This document shows, piece by piece, positions 51,376 through 62,270 of a stretch of 64,000 bases of DNA. Origin of the DNA: Prorocentrum cordatum. Taxonomy: Eukaryota > Sar > Dinophyceae > Prorocentrales > Prorocentraceae. Numbering within the stretch: the stretch's first letter is position 1; every line of letters begins with the position of its first letter. The notes below the pieces were generated by a model that worked only from the letters and a program-made list of their open reading frames with translations, did no database searches and was not told the DNA's origin. The DNA lies in NCBI GenBank assembly GCA_963575745.1, contig CAUYUJ010015305.1, positions 1 through 64,000 on the forward strand, in the 5' to 3' direction. Both the position numbers and the translations under genes were made by a program.

Positions 51376-51821
51376 ACCCATGAGCACGGCATGGGAAATT
51401 GCATACACACACATTCTCGGTGAGAAGATCCTCGCCCGTGCACCGGCGACGTTCAACAATGACGGGGGGTGGGGCGAAGAGTGGCCTTCTCAGAAAGCAT
51501 GGCGCGAGCTTCTCACAATGGCTCGGAGGTGCTGCAGAGGGCTTCTAAGGGGGGCACGAGGGCTTCAAAACCAGACACTACCTGGCGCCCGAAGGCAGGG
51601 CACAGGAAGTCCAGTCGGTGAGAAGCTCCTCCGCCGCGCATCGGCGGCGCGCAGAAAAGGGGGCTGAGGGAGGGGGAAGGCCATCTCGGAACGGAGGGGT
51701 CGGGCTTCGCAGAAGGGCCAAGATGCCTCGGGTGAAACACCTTAGAAAGCAGCAAGGCTCCAATGAGGGGAACGTTCGGGGGGAGCCGGCTCAGGGGGGG
51801 GGGGGGGGGGGCAATCGTCAC

Positions 51822-51965
51822 CTGGAATCGGCGATACATCGCCGATAGATCGGCGATAGGCCCCCGATAGCGAAACCGCAGGTTCCTGGTCGGCGATGTC
51901 TGGGCGATTGGGGGTCGATGCATCCGCCCCTGAGCCTACTTCCCCCAGCGATGCCCCTGACTCAA
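51822..51965 (+). repeat. Dispersed repeat R3, copy 2
   Basis: The same order as copy 1, with ATCGGCGATACATCGCCGAT, a near-perfect palindrome, at its left end. It is preceded by a run of 14 G. Confidence 0.75.
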
Positions 51966-51975
51966 ACAAGCAACA

Positions 51976-52445
51976 CTGCTCTTAACGGATCGCGACGCCA
52001 CGCGCGCCTTCCTTCATCTGAATGGGTCCTGCCAACCCCCCTCACACTCCCCCTTGTCACTTCTCCCATCTAACGGATCGCGACGCTGTGCGCGATTTCC
52101 GCCATCCGGGCTGAGTCCTGCCCACCCACTCACACTCCCTTGATGTTTCTCCCGACTGTCGGATCACAACACTTTGCGCGCTTTTCGTCATCCGGGCTGG
52201 GGCCAGCCAACCTCATTCACACTCACACCTGTTACCTCACCCAACCAACGGATCGCGACGCTACGCGCGCTTTCCGTCATCTGGGGCGGGTCGTGCCAAC
52301 CTTCATCACACTCTCCCTTGTTATTTCTCCTGACTGGTGGATCGCGACGCTGTGCGCGCTTTCCGTCATCTTGGGAAGGTCATGCCAACCCCCCCCACGC
52401 TCCCCCTTGTCATTTCTCCCGACTGGCAGATCGCGACGCTGTGTC
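51976..52445. repeat. ~88-bp satellite, six copies
   Basis: Each unit starts near GGATCGCGACGCT (51978, 52074, 52161, 52249, 52338 and 52427). It continues with GCGCGCTTTCCGTCATC and ends in a CCCTTGTCATTTCTCCC-like stretch. Confidence 0.9.
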
Positions 52446-52575
52446 CTCCGCCAGACCTTCTGGGCGTTCTGACCAGGATTTCGAAGCGACTCCAGCGGTG
52501 GCGACGAGGGCCTCCCGAAAGGCCGAGAAAACAGAAAACATGCAAAAAATAACGGTATGGGTACCTCTTCCTCCC
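52446..52575 (+). repeat. Dispersed coding-like repeat R8, copy 1
   Basis: The plus frame reads RSDQDFEATPAVATRA then WVPLPP. 58150-58285 reads RSDQDFEANPAVATRA then RVPFPP. Some base differences between the copies fall at third codon positions, which suggests descent from a coding sequence. The opposite strand is also fairly conserved, so this is not decisive. Confidence 0.5.
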
Positions 52576-52769
52576 CCGACGCTTTCCGTCATCCTCCGCC
52601 CCCTGTGGTTTGCCACAGAGGTGCACGCCGTGCTAAAGCTCTTCTGAAGAGTTGTTGTTCTTGTTCGAGGTTCCCAGTGGGGTCTCGGCCTGGCGCGCCG
52701 CCGCCCCGTGAGGAGCCGTACACTTCCCGATTCGCCGTCTCTCTTCCTGCGCGAGACGGCCCCTGGGAT

Positions 52770-53270
52770 GGCCGTGGCATCCAAGACGGCTACGATGGCC
52801 CCAAGAGAGCCCGAGATGGCCTCAGGATGTCTCCAGGACCGCCCGTGCCCAAGATGCATCCAGGTCGGCCCAAGATCGGCCCAAGAGAGCCCCAGATGGC
52901 CTCAAGATGTCTCCAAGGTGGCCCCAGGCGGCCCAGAGCCTCCTAAGAGGCCTCGAAGGCGCCAGGACGGCCCGAAGATGCCAACATCATGTTCCGACGG
53001 TGTTTGATGGATCCTGGCGTTTGCTCATTTTCGGCGGTCCGACGGCCCAAGACGGCCTCAGTGGCCACCAAGATGGCCCCAAGAGCGCCAAAGAGGGCTC
53101 AAAGATGGCCCCATGACGGCCCAAGAGGCCCCCTAAGACGGCCCCACGACGGCCCCACGACGGCCCAGGAGACCTCCAAGACGCCCAAGATGACCTCCAA
53201 GCGGCCCTGAAGAACCCAAAGAGGGCCCAGCGAGCCCCCCAAGACGGTTTCCGACGGCGTCAGACGGGCC
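52770..53270. repeat. Degenerate GGCCCCAAGA-type array 3
   Basis: AAGATGGCCCCAAGAG and GACGGCCC phrases at irregular spacing, as at 4980-5640. Confidence 0.7.
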
Positions 53271-53415
53271 AGGAATGCCCAAGTCGCAGATTGCACAACG
53301 TCCGCCCCCAAGAGGCCAGCAGGCGCCCAGGAGGTCACAAGAGTGCCCCAAAAGCTCCGAAGAGGCATCCCCTCCTCTCTTTTCCTCCCTCTCGTCCTAT
53401 TTCTCTTCCTCCCCC

Positions 53416-53555
53416 AAGTGTTCCCCGAAGGGTTCCCAAAACGGCTGGGGGAACACCCAGTCCGATAGCGTGGCCGAGCCCTGGTCACCACGTTCGGCCA
53501 CAGAAGAGCTTCAAAGCAACGGGGGGCAGCGGTGATTCGACGCAGGCGTCTTCAG
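53416..53555 (+). repeat. Dispersed repeat R7, copy 2
   Basis: The partner of 9334-9490. It keeps AAGTGTTCCCC, TTCGGCCACA and CGCAGGCGTC. Confidence 0.55.
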
Positions 53556-53756
53556 TACATCGAGACGGTCTCGATGTGCTGAAACCAGCCTTGGGGCAAG
53601 GGTCGGGACTTCGGGAATCGCGTATGGCAAAAAGGCAGTCTATCGCATGTCTGAATCTCTTTCGCGCCGAGCGTCTTCGCGCCCAGTTCTGGGCCCCTCA
53701 AAGATCGTCTCATGGCCACGAGCAAGCTTGTGAGCAAGCCCTGGGTCCGGCGACAA

Positions 53757-53934
53757 CCCGGGTTATCGGGCTTGCCCCCGCTCCCCCCCCTTCTCAGGAT
53801 AACCTAACCTTGCTGGTTGTGCAGGTTCGGGGTGGTGGGGCGCGGACATATGCAGGGCTGCCCACAGCGCGAAGGTTAGGTTATCGGCCGACCCCCTCCT
53901 CCCCCCCCCCTCGGATAACTTGGGTTATCGCCGA
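53757..53934. repeat. Two tandem GGTTATC-poly(C)-GATAACC hairpins
   Basis: Each unit has GGTTATCGG, a C-rich loop and GGATAAC. The units lie at 53758-53806 and 53876-53934. The inner arms GGATAACCTAACCTT (53797-53811) and AAGGTTAGGTTATC (53872-53885) also pair with each other, so alternative foldings are possible. Confidence 0.7.
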
Positions 53935-54229
53935 TTCAAAAGAAAAAAAAACGGTCTCTTGGGGGGCGCGGGGGGGGGCGCTGGCGGCGCCTCCTGCTGC
54001 AGCGGCTGCACACCCGCAGCGGAGACCTCTGCGGCGGGCGGGAGGCGTGTGCGGTCGCGCTCGCGCGCGCGCGAAGCCGCCCCGAGGCGCAGAGATCCGA
54101 GGAGAAACTTGCTGCGTCGGCGGCTCGGCAGGAGGGACTGCGCCGGCGAGCAGAGCGAAACGGCGCAGCGTCAGGCGAGGTCAGCCACCATGCCGCAGGG
54201 AGGAAGGGCGACGAGGCGACGCCGAGGAG

Positions 54230-54839
54230 AGGTTAGGAAACAACTGCTGGGAGGTCTTCGCCGGAAAGACTAAGCAAGGAGGATTAAGCCCCATTGCGGG
54301 GCTGTTACGCCAGAGTGGGTTTCGGATCAAGCGGGACTGAGCCGGATCAAGCGGGATTCAGCGGGATAAACCGTGATTAAGCCGGACTTCGGACCAGGGC
54401 ATAATCAGAATTTGACCTCCCAGGAGTTGCATCCAGAGAGCGGGGAGAGGCGGGAGCCGGGACCCGAGGAGAAACGCGGACCACCACCACCGAGAACCCA
54501 TCAGTGGGGGGGGGCGCCGACCCGTTGGCGGCGGCACGCCTGGGCGTCCCCCCGAGACAGGACGGCGCTCGGGCGTGCCACCGCCGAGGGGCCGGCACCG
54601 AACCGATGGGTTCTCGGCGGCGGTGGTCTTAGGAGGCAACGACTGGGAGGTTTTCGCCGGAGGGATTCAAAAAGATCAAGCCCCATTTGGGGGCTGTTAC
54701 GCCGGAGTGGGCCTCGGATTAAGTTGGATCGAACGGGATTTAGCGGGATTGAGCCGGATTAAGCGGGATTCAGCGGGATTAAGCCGGATTTCGGACCAGG
54801 GCAAAATCAGAATTTGACCTCCCAAAAGTTGCATCCGAA
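54230..54839. mobile_element. Direct ~207-bp repeats around a palindrome (TRIM-like candidate)
   Basis: 54230-54436 and 54628-54839 are similar direct repeats sharing CTGGGAGGT-TTCGCCGGA, GGGCTGTTACGCC and CAGAATTTGACCTCCCA. Between them lies a palindrome (54478-54630) with arms containing CCGAGAACCCATC and GATGGGTTCTCGG. The layout resembles a miniature terminal-repeat element, but no primer-binding site or target-site duplication was found. Confidence 0.5.
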
Positions 54840-55010
54840 ACTGACTGAAGTCAGGAGAGGCTAAATCCAGACGGAGCGAGCCCAGACGGAGGCCGAGTAC
54901 TCCGTGCGGACTTACTCCGAACGGACTCCGCATCCCATCAGGAGAAGCCAAATCCAGAAGACGCCCAGACGGAGGCCGAGCACTCTGTACGGACAAACTC
55001 CGCACGGACT
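54840..55010. repeat. ~100-bp tandem duplication
   Basis: AAATCCAGA, CCCAGACGGAGGCCGAG and ACTCCG-ACGGACT occur twice in order (54863-54935 and 54950-55010). Confidence 0.7.
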
Positions 55011-55415
55011 TCGCCTGCTTTGACGTGGCAACCTCAAGGTGGAAAGAACCGCTACTGCGCTGAGACTACGTTCGCCTGTGGGGCTCGTTAGTCCGCACCC
55101 GAGCCCGAGATGGCAGCAGTGCGCGAGCGATCTACAGTCATGATGCGGTAGCAACGAAACCTGGCTCTACGTGTCCTTGCGACACCCTGCCCCCCGATGA
55201 AGGGGGGGGGAGGGGGGGCCGGCTCCGGCCCGGCCCCCCTCCTCGGACCTCCGTTGCCGCGCGCTCCGCGGCGCGCGCCAGCGCGCGCGGCGGGCGGCTA
55301 ATCTAGGCACTTCATACGCGTTCCGCGTCGGGCGGGTCCGCGTCAGGAAAGGGCCAACCTTCCACCATCACTACCATAGGTAATTAGGGCGGGGGAGAAA
55401 GGCGGATGGGAAGGC

Positions 55416-55463
55416 CCTCCTCCTCCTCCTCCTCCTCCTCCTCCTCCTCCTCCTCCTTCTTCT
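55416..55463. repeat. (TCC)n microsatellite
   Basis: A pure TCC tract of about 45 bp. Confidence 0.9.
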
Positions 55464-55571
55464 TCCCACAGCCCTGAGGGGCCAACGTCTGAGGTGTCCA
55501 CACATGCATACGTCAGCGGTGAGATAGGCGGCAAGTATAGCGGGGGACGAGGAGAGCAGCAATGGCCAGCA

Positions 55572-56570
55572 TCAGCCCGACTCGCAATACAGATCGAGCG
55601 GGGCATATAGATGGGCAACTGACGCCTCTAGCCATGCATCCCCAGGAGGCGTGGGGGCACAGCGTTGTGAGGCTGCCTGCGTGATAACAGCAGCTACGTA
55701 GAACTCCACCTGGCTGCTGTCAGGAGGGGCCAGGATCGGCACGGCATTCATGCACAGGCACTGACGGTCGCCAATGGGCACACAGCTCGACGTGGTGGTC
55801 GGAGACGTTGTCTGCAGGGAGCACAGGAACCTGACCTCGGGGACCTTCCAAATACAGGGCAAGTTGGCTTGCGGAGCAGGTGGGTTTAAAATGAGCAAGG
55901 TCGCCAGGCCCGAGGACGCCGCACACAGCGCCAGCGTGAGTGCCGCCCGCAGGCACGCACTGTCGAGCTCCAGCTGTCTCCACTCCGAGGGCGACCTGGC
56001 TGAAATCCCCCAAGGCTCATCGCAGCTCCTTAAAGGCCTGCTTTCACCACCCTTGGCTTTGCAGCGGGGGGCGGGGTCCCACGAGGAAAGGAGAAAATCC
56101 GCCACGAGACCAATAACAAGCCCAGCTAGAATAAGCTCAGTAATGAACAACAGCTCCTTGTGAAATCCCTCTATGGAGTTCTGGAAAAGCTCGAGAATAT
56201 TAAGAGACAAAACAAAAACATTCATGCCCGCTATGGCACTGGACTTCTCCGCTCTGTCCTGGATGTCGCCTTGACTCCTGGGAGCTGTACGGAGGATCAT
56301 AATGTACTTAGTGCCAGGGGCCGCGGGCAGGTGGACCTCCACCTGAGTGGGCATCTCTTCCTGGATACACACTGGTTGGCATGATATTCTCGGCATGCTA
56401 GTGGGGAGGACCTTGGAGGCAGCCGCCCCCCTCAGCCTAGGTCCAGTCGTGAGGACAGGCGGCAGCTGCGCTGACTCCGCATAGTGGCCTTTCTCTCGGA
56501 GCGTGCGTGCTAGCTCCGCGTCCTCCGCCTTAGCCACCATCACCTGTTCGGGGCTCAGCGGGGGGATGAC
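55572..56570 (-). CDS. Hypothetical membrane protein or exon
   Basis: A minus-strand frame of at least 323 residues. Its ATG-containing start region is near 56543, but the frame continues upstream (EEAVIPPLSPEQVMVAKAED) into the TCC/GGA tract at 56570. The peptide has normal amino-acid variety, unlike the repeat frames around it. Two hydrophobic segments stand out, about residues 131-153 (LLFITELILAGLVIGLVADF) and 198-219 (LRAALTLALCAASSGLATLL), plus a weaker one at 107-120. A cysteine-containing tail follows. No family is recognised. The true start and any introns cannot be placed, and the upstream poly-E could be part of the protein. Confidence 0.4.
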   Translation of the reverse strand, partial: VIPPLSPEQVMVAKAEDAELARTLREKGHYAESAQLPPVLTTGPRLRGAAASKVLPTSMPRISCQPVCIQEEMPTQVEVHLPAAPGTKYIMILRTAPRSQGDIQDRAEKSSAIAGMNVFVLSLNILELFQNSIEGFHKELLFITELILAGLVIGLVADFLLSSWDPAPRCKAKGGESRPLRSCDEPWGISARSPSEWRQLELDSACLRAALTLALCAASSGLATLLILNPPAPQANLPCIWKVPEVRFLCSLQTTSPTTTSSCVPIGDRQCLCMNAVPILAPPDSSQVEFYVAAVITQAASQRCAPTPPGDAWLEASVAHLYAPLDLYCESG

Positions 56571-56695
56571 GGCCTCCTCCTCCTCCTCCTCCCTCCTCCT
56601 CCTCCTCCTCCTCCTCCTCCTCCTCCTCCTCCTCCTCCTCCTCCTCCTCCTCCTCCTCCTCCTCCTCCTCCTCCTCTTCCTCCTCCTCCGACCTA
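56571..56695. repeat. (TCC)n microsatellite
   Basis: A nearly pure TCC tract just upstream (minus strand) of the hypothetical membrane protein. Confidence 0.9.
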
Positions 56696-57077
56696 CATAT
56701 GGTAGTGGTGGTGGGAAATCGGCCCATCAGTCGGGGGGGGGCGCCAGAGCTCTCTGCCGCGGCGCGCTGGCCCGGGCAAGCGGGGGGAGCGCCGCCGCCG
56801 CGCGAAGGGTGGCGCGCCATCGGCGGCCCCGCCGGGCGTTTGTTGTCCCGCGATGTCGGCCTTCGGGGGCCGTTGTCGGGCCTCAGAGTCATGAGGCATG
56901 GATCCGGGACGAAAAGCTACCCCCAAAGAGATGGTCGGGGACCTCTGGGGCCGCGAGTTCTACAGAAATGCTCACCGCGGGGATCCCCATGTGCATCTCG
57001 TTTCCTGGCACGCCCCGCTGTGAGTGTCTGGCCTGGCTGTGAGTGCCTGGCATGAAAGCGAATTCGAGTGGAAGACG

Positions 57078-57080
57078 GGT

Positions 57081-57139
<59 letters not shown>

Positions 57140-57142
57140 TGA
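57078..57142. repeat. (CGA)n microsatellite
   Basis: A pure ACG/CGA tract. A run of 20 G follows at 57181-57200. Confidence 0.95.
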
Positions 57143-57489
57143 GACATGCTCACAGTCTGCGCTGAAAGCAGAGGAATCTCGGGGGGGGGGGGGGGGGGGG
57201 CGAAACACGCACACCGCCTGAGATATCCCCGCAATCTGGCCGCAGGCGGGCGGGCCCGTGCAACCGCACGACTGGGGCGCCCGGGCCAGCGCCTCGCCTG
57301 AGGCATCGTCGCAATCTGCTCTGAAAGCAGAAGGGTCTGGGAATCTGAGTGCGAGCGTGTCCGATCATGAGTGAATATGAGTATGAGTGTGAGTGACTTG
57401 AGAAGAAGAGGCGGGTGAGTGTGAGGTGGAGATGTTCTAATGATAGCAAGAAGCCCATCAGCGGATGTTAGGGGATAGGGGGGGGTACT

Positions 57490-57645
57490 GGCTCAGGGGG
57501 GGACATCGGGCTTGCATCGGCGATACATTGCCGATAGATCGGCGATGGCCCCCGATACTCAAACCGCACGTTCCCGATCGGGGCGGGCCATCGGGGCGAC
57601 GAGTGGGCGATTTGGGCTCGACGCAGCTGCTGCTCCTGGGCCACG
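57490..57645 (+). repeat. Dispersed repeat R3, copy 3
   Basis: ATCGGCGATACATTGCCGAT, AGATCGGCGATGG, AAACCGCACGTTCCCG and GGGCGAT in the same order as at 51206 and 51822. Confidence 0.7.
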
Positions 57646-58149
57646 GCCCCCCGCTGCCAGGCCGCCGCTGCAGAGCCCAGGCGCACCAAGAAGGACCCGC
57701 ATCGTGGCTAACCGCGAGGGGTCTTTAGAACCCCCCCCCCCACGAGGGGGTCACAAATTATCTCCGTCGGCGGCCGTATTGAAGGACTGGGGTCCCATCA
57801 ATAGGGGGTAACTAATTCTTGTCTTCCGCGGCACCCGCCGCGCAACAAGGACCAGTCCTATTCACCGCCGAATGAAAGGAGGCGGGGACCAACACAAAAG
57901 ACCCTCAGGGGTTCTCGCGAAGCTGGGATCTGGCCAAGATCGGATCGGGACAAGACCCAGCAGTCCTGGAAGATGCACCGGGCGCCACGGCCGTGCCAGA
58001 GCGTTCCGAAACGTTCTCGACTCTCGTCGCATATCCCGTGAAGGGGGCGTTCCAGAATGCGAAGCGTCGCATCCCGGTTCTAGATCCGGTGTGGCGCCCC
58101 CCGCCGTGCGCTGCTGCCTCTGAAGAAACCAACAGGTACAGATACCGCT
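57646..58149. other. No gene seen
   Basis: Low-copy sequence with no supported feature. Confidence 0.4.
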
Positions 58150-58285
58150 ACCCCCCAGGCCTCTCCCTGGGTGCGTTCCGACCAGGACTTCGAGGCGAAT
58201 CCCGCGGTGGCGACGAGGGCCGCCAAGGAGGCTCAAAAAGAGGAAAACGGGCGAAGGGTAGCTGTACGGGTACCTTTTCCTCCTC
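58150..58285 (+). repeat. Dispersed coding-like repeat R8, copy 2
   Basis: The partner of 52446-52575. GGTGGCGACGAGGGCC and CGGGTACCTTTTCCTCC are retained. Confidence 0.5.
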
Positions 58286-59484
58286 TGGGTAGCAAACCGC
58301 TTGACTGGCTCTGGTGGACTGGCGCGGCCTCAAGGCGGAGCTGGGCGACGCGTCATGGCCAACGGCTCTGCCCCGAGCAACGCCTGCGAGAGAAGCGGGC
58401 GGTGCCTCACCGCAGACGACCGAGCTGAGCTCAAGAGGGTCCCTCCCTATTGAGATCAGCTTGATCGTCATGCCCATCGGCAGGCTCGAGCTAAGTAGTG
58501 TTGTTTCGTGTTCGTTTTGTTTCAGTTGTCCTTCGCTTTGTCTTCATTCTGCCTTTGCTGCGAAATGTAAGTGAAACGAAAACGGTTCACGAAATCGCTA
58601 AAACATTTTTTGGGCTCGAGCCCTAGTCCCTCACCACAGATGGCCGAGCTGAGCTCAAGAAGCCCCCCCGTCATCGTCGTGCCCGTCAGGCCCGTCGTAC
58701 CCGTCAAACCCTAGACTCGTCGTCGCATTCGCCGCAATCATCTTGCTCATTGCATGCGTCGCCTGGCCCTCGGCAGAGCCGGAGCGGAACCGATCGACAG
58801 GAAATGTATGAAAATCTGACAGGTCGAATGGGCCCAACACCAGATCGGGCGAGCTCGACATCGGAAACGCATATCATATCGGGATGCCGGATCGAGTCGG
58901 AACCCAGGGAGGTCGTTTCGAATCGGCCAGCTGGAATTGGAAATCGCCCTGGTGGGCGCCTTACCGTGGAGCGGGCGCGCGCCCGGGGGAGAGAGTGAGA
59001 GCGGGCTTCTCAGAAGGCGGCGGGGCTTCTGAGGCACGGCGTGGCCTTTCGAGAAGCCCGCTGTGGCTTCGCGGGCGGCTCAGGCCTCCTGAGCCTTCTG
59101 AGACGGCCCGGCCCCCTCTGCCCCCCACTGGGCGCGCCGCCGACTCTGTCGGGCCACAGGTGGGTACAGCTGGACCACAGACAGAAGAACATCCCTCAAG
59201 AGCACGAGACCCTCCGCCGTCCAAAACACAGAGAGCATCCAAGGGTACTCTCCCCAGGATGCACAAGAACATCCAACAAACACGAAGAACATTAGGGTAC
59301 CTCCCCGAAACGACCTCGATCTTCTACCTCGGTCCGACCGTATCGAAAGTACCCTGTGAAACTCATGGTGCGCCTTGGGGGAGGCGTGCCCTAGAACGTG
59401 ACTGGGTGTGGCGCAGCCCCCTCTCACCTGTCGACCATCTCTGGATACCCTGGCGACCCTCCTCCGGCCTCTCCATCCAGACGT
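58286..59484. other. No gene seen; one short duplication
   Basis: GCCGAGCTGAGCTCAAGA with its flank occurs near 58414 and 58640. A short AT-richer part (58490-58610) lies between. No coding feature is supported. Confidence 0.4.
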
Positions 59485-59679
59485 TTAGCCCCTGCCCGCT
59501 GGAGAGGCACTGCAAATAAAACTGAGGATTTCGATCAGTTCCGCACGGCGTGAAACATCCAAGAGCCCATCGGCGTCCAACATCTGATGCAACACACGTG
59601 ACACAGTCATCACATTACATATAGGTAGGTAAGACCATGCAGCTTCCAGCTTCCTCACAACTGCAAGCCGATCCACTTC
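59485..59679 (-). CDS. Short protein-like frame, possible exon
   Basis: A stop-to-stop frame of 64 codons. The peptide is well mixed and probably helical (RLAVVRKLEAAWSYLP, VSRVLHQMLDADGLLD), unlike the surrounding frames. There is no ATG at its start, so it would have to be an exon. No family is recognised. Confidence 0.2.
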   Translation of the reverse strand, partial: EVDRLAVVRKLEAAWSYLPICNVMTVSRVLHQMLDADGLLDVSRRAELIEILSFICSASPAGRG

Positions 59680-60940
59680 TCAACAAATTATGGTATGACA
59701 TGTTTGTGGGACGCACACGCCAGAGACATGGAACAGCTGGCATCGAGCAAGGGCGCAAGGATAAGACAGCAAGAGTGAAGGCCTGCAAAATATCCTTCCA
59801 AGGGATGATGAGCGTACTAATCACCTGCGGGCCACGGGGCCATCATCAACAAGAGGGGTGGAATGGCCCAGCCTCGGAGGCGTCTCAACCTCTTTCACTC
59901 GTCTGCGCTCACCCACCTTCTGAACTTGGGGCTCGATTTCATCAACCTTCCCCTCAAGATTCGGGGTGGCCTGTGCGGCGTGGATTGGTCTGAGAAGTCT
60001 CGCATCAACGTCCGCAAACCCGAGCTTTCTTTATCGAAAAGAACGTCTGTCTGCACCAAGTGGCCAAACGCCTCACTCGCAGAAGTAAAGCCACGGCAAC
60101 GTCGCCACTACTAGTTGGAACAATTCGGGGACGCGTCGGGCGTAGTAGAGCGACTGCAACAACAAATACAATACACTGCCTCGCAGCCTTCGGGTGGTAC
60201 GGGGGTTGGATTCCTTGTGGTTCTGGTAGGTGTGCGATTGGCTTTGCGTCAGACTGGGAGTCTAGTCGCGTAACTGTCGATCGAAACATATACCATCCCT
60301 GCAAATCTGAAAACGATGCAACTAACCCTGATGCGGATCATCTGTCAAGCAAACGTTACCATCACCTCCGTGCAGACGACTATTTATCATGATTAGTGTA
60401 ACGCTTGTGTTGGTAACCGCGGGAAAATGCTCGGAATAGTGATGATTGGGCAGTGGCGTTGAAGACCTGCCTATACCATGTACAGATACACTTATGCATA
60501 CATCAGAACGTGGGGGCCAGACGCGCATTCACTGGGTGCGTGGCTGAAGTCGGGTTCCGCACTGCGGATTGATGCTGTTTTGCATTGTCACGTCTGAAAA
60601 TAATTATTGTTGATCCCCCTGCCAGGAGCACATTGTGTTTTTCAGAGAAAATGTTCCTCCCAGGGCTCGCACTGGGTGTTTTATAAGGGAACTCTTGGTT
60701 CGCACGCTGCGCCCCTGGTACTGGGGTTACAACACCAGCGGTTCCCGCCTGATACTTTCTCACCATCTATGTACGGTTGGCGCTTTCGCGCGGGACTTCC
60801 TCGCAATGTATGCAAGAATCGCGCGCTCGCGCCTGTACGTCCTGTCAACTTATTGCGTTACCGTGCCCCTACGACTCAGGAGCGCAAAAAGGACGATAGT
60901 TACAAGATTCGGATAGCCTGCTCGGATTCGAACATGCAGG
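59680..60940. other. No gene seen
   Basis: A less GC-rich, low-copy stretch. Frames of 60-118 residues on both strands have no recognisable domain. This is the most plausible place in the window for an unrecognised multi-exon gene, but nothing confirms one. Confidence 0.35.
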
Positions 60941-60944
60941 TGGA

Positions 60945-61730
60945 AACCCCATAAGGGGGCGCTCCCGCTCGAGACTTCCTCGGAAATCGCTCACAGACGA
61001 ATCTCCCGCTTTAGACTTCTTCTGTAGTCATGCCCGGGGAACCCAAATGTAACGACAGTCACAGGTTTGAGGATGGCCCCCCTCGGGCTCAAACCATGAG
61101 GCGCGGGCTCCATAGGGAGGGGCTCCCCGCCTGAGACTTCCTCGCAATTCACTCACAGACGAGGCTCCCCCATCGAGACATCCTTGAAAAACAGGCCTGG
61201 CGAGCCATACAGCGACGACCGTTACAACTTTGAGGAAGCCCAAAGGTGACGAGAGTTACAGGTTCGAGGATGACCCCCTGGGATTCAAAAAAGTGCGGGC
61301 CCCATCGGGAGGGGAATCCCGCCTGCGACCTCCTCGAGATTCACTCACAAACGAGGCTCCCGCTGGAGACTTCCTCAATACTCAGGTCTGCGCAGCCCAA
61401 AAGTGACGACAGAGACAAGTTTGAGGATACCCTCCTGGGGCTAAACACCTGGAGCGCGGGCCACATATGGAGGGGGCTCCCGCCTGAGACTTCCTGACAA
61501 GTCATTCAGAAACGATGATCCCGCCCGAGACCTCCTCAGCGTGGGAGCCAAGCCCGCACGGCAGTTACATGGTAGGACGACCACCTGGGATTAAACACAC
61601 GAAATGCTGGCCCCATAGGGAGGTTTTTTTTGTCTGAGACGTTCTCGTAAGGTACTCACAGACGAAGCTCCCGCTCGGGATCCATACTCAAAGTCTGGGC
61701 AGCTCAAACGTGACGACAATTACAGGGCTA
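60945..61730. repeat. ~157-bp satellite, about five copies
   Basis: Units carry GAGACTTCCTCG, ATTCACTCACAGACGA, GCTCCCGC, GTGACGACAG-TACA and TTTGAGGAT in order. Spacing is 157-158 bp, except for one unit of about 197 bp with an internal duplication near 61235. Confidence 0.8.
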
Positions 61731-61747
61731 AACCAATGCTTGAGTCA

Positions 61748-61892
61748 ACGGGTGAGAGATTGAGTGCGTGAGTGAATGAGCGAGCGAGAGAGCGAGTGAG
61801 TAAGCGAGCGAACAAGCGACAGACAGATCGAGCGAGAGAGTGAGCGAGCGAGAGAAGAGCGAGTGAGTGAGTGAGTGAGTGAGTGAGTGAGA
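61748..61892. repeat. (GAGT)n/(GAGC)n tetranucleotide tract
   Basis: Degenerate GAGTGAGC tetranucleotides, pure GTGA at the right end. Confidence 0.9.
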
Positions 61893-61895
61893 GGG

Positions 61896-61916
61896 TGGTG
61901 GTGATGATGATGATGC

Positions 61917-61951
<35 letters not shown>

Positions 61952-62040
61952 TCAGCGACGAAGACGACGACGGTGCTGGTGATGATGCTGATGATGATGC
62001 TGATGAGGATGCTAATGATGATGCTGATGCTGATGACGAA

Positions 62041-62081
<41 letters not shown>

Positions 62082-62156
62082 CGATTTAGATGAGGACGAT
62101 GAGGATGATGATTATGATGCTGATGCTGATGATGATGCTTATGCTTATGCTTATGC

Positions 62157-62206
<50 letters not shown>

Positions 62207-62270
62207 GTGATGATAAAGGTGCTGTTGCTGCTGATGATGATGATGCTGCTGACGGTGATGGTGGTGGTGG
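61896..62270. repeat. (GAT)n microsatellite
   Basis: GATGAT with GCT and ACG interruptions. Poly-M/D and poly-H/I frames are repeat translation. Confidence 0.95.

Noticed and set aside
58600-58630. A possible dinoflagellate spliced-leader sequence (TTTTTTGGGCTCGAGCC)
   Set aside because: It lacks the CCGTAGCCATTTTGGCTCAAG arrangement of the known leader. No match to that leader was seen elsewhere in the window.
60913-60960. A tRNA-like T arm (GTTCGAATCC on the minus strand)
   Set aside because: The flanking five-base stem does not pair properly and no matching acceptor or anticodon arm is present at the required distance.
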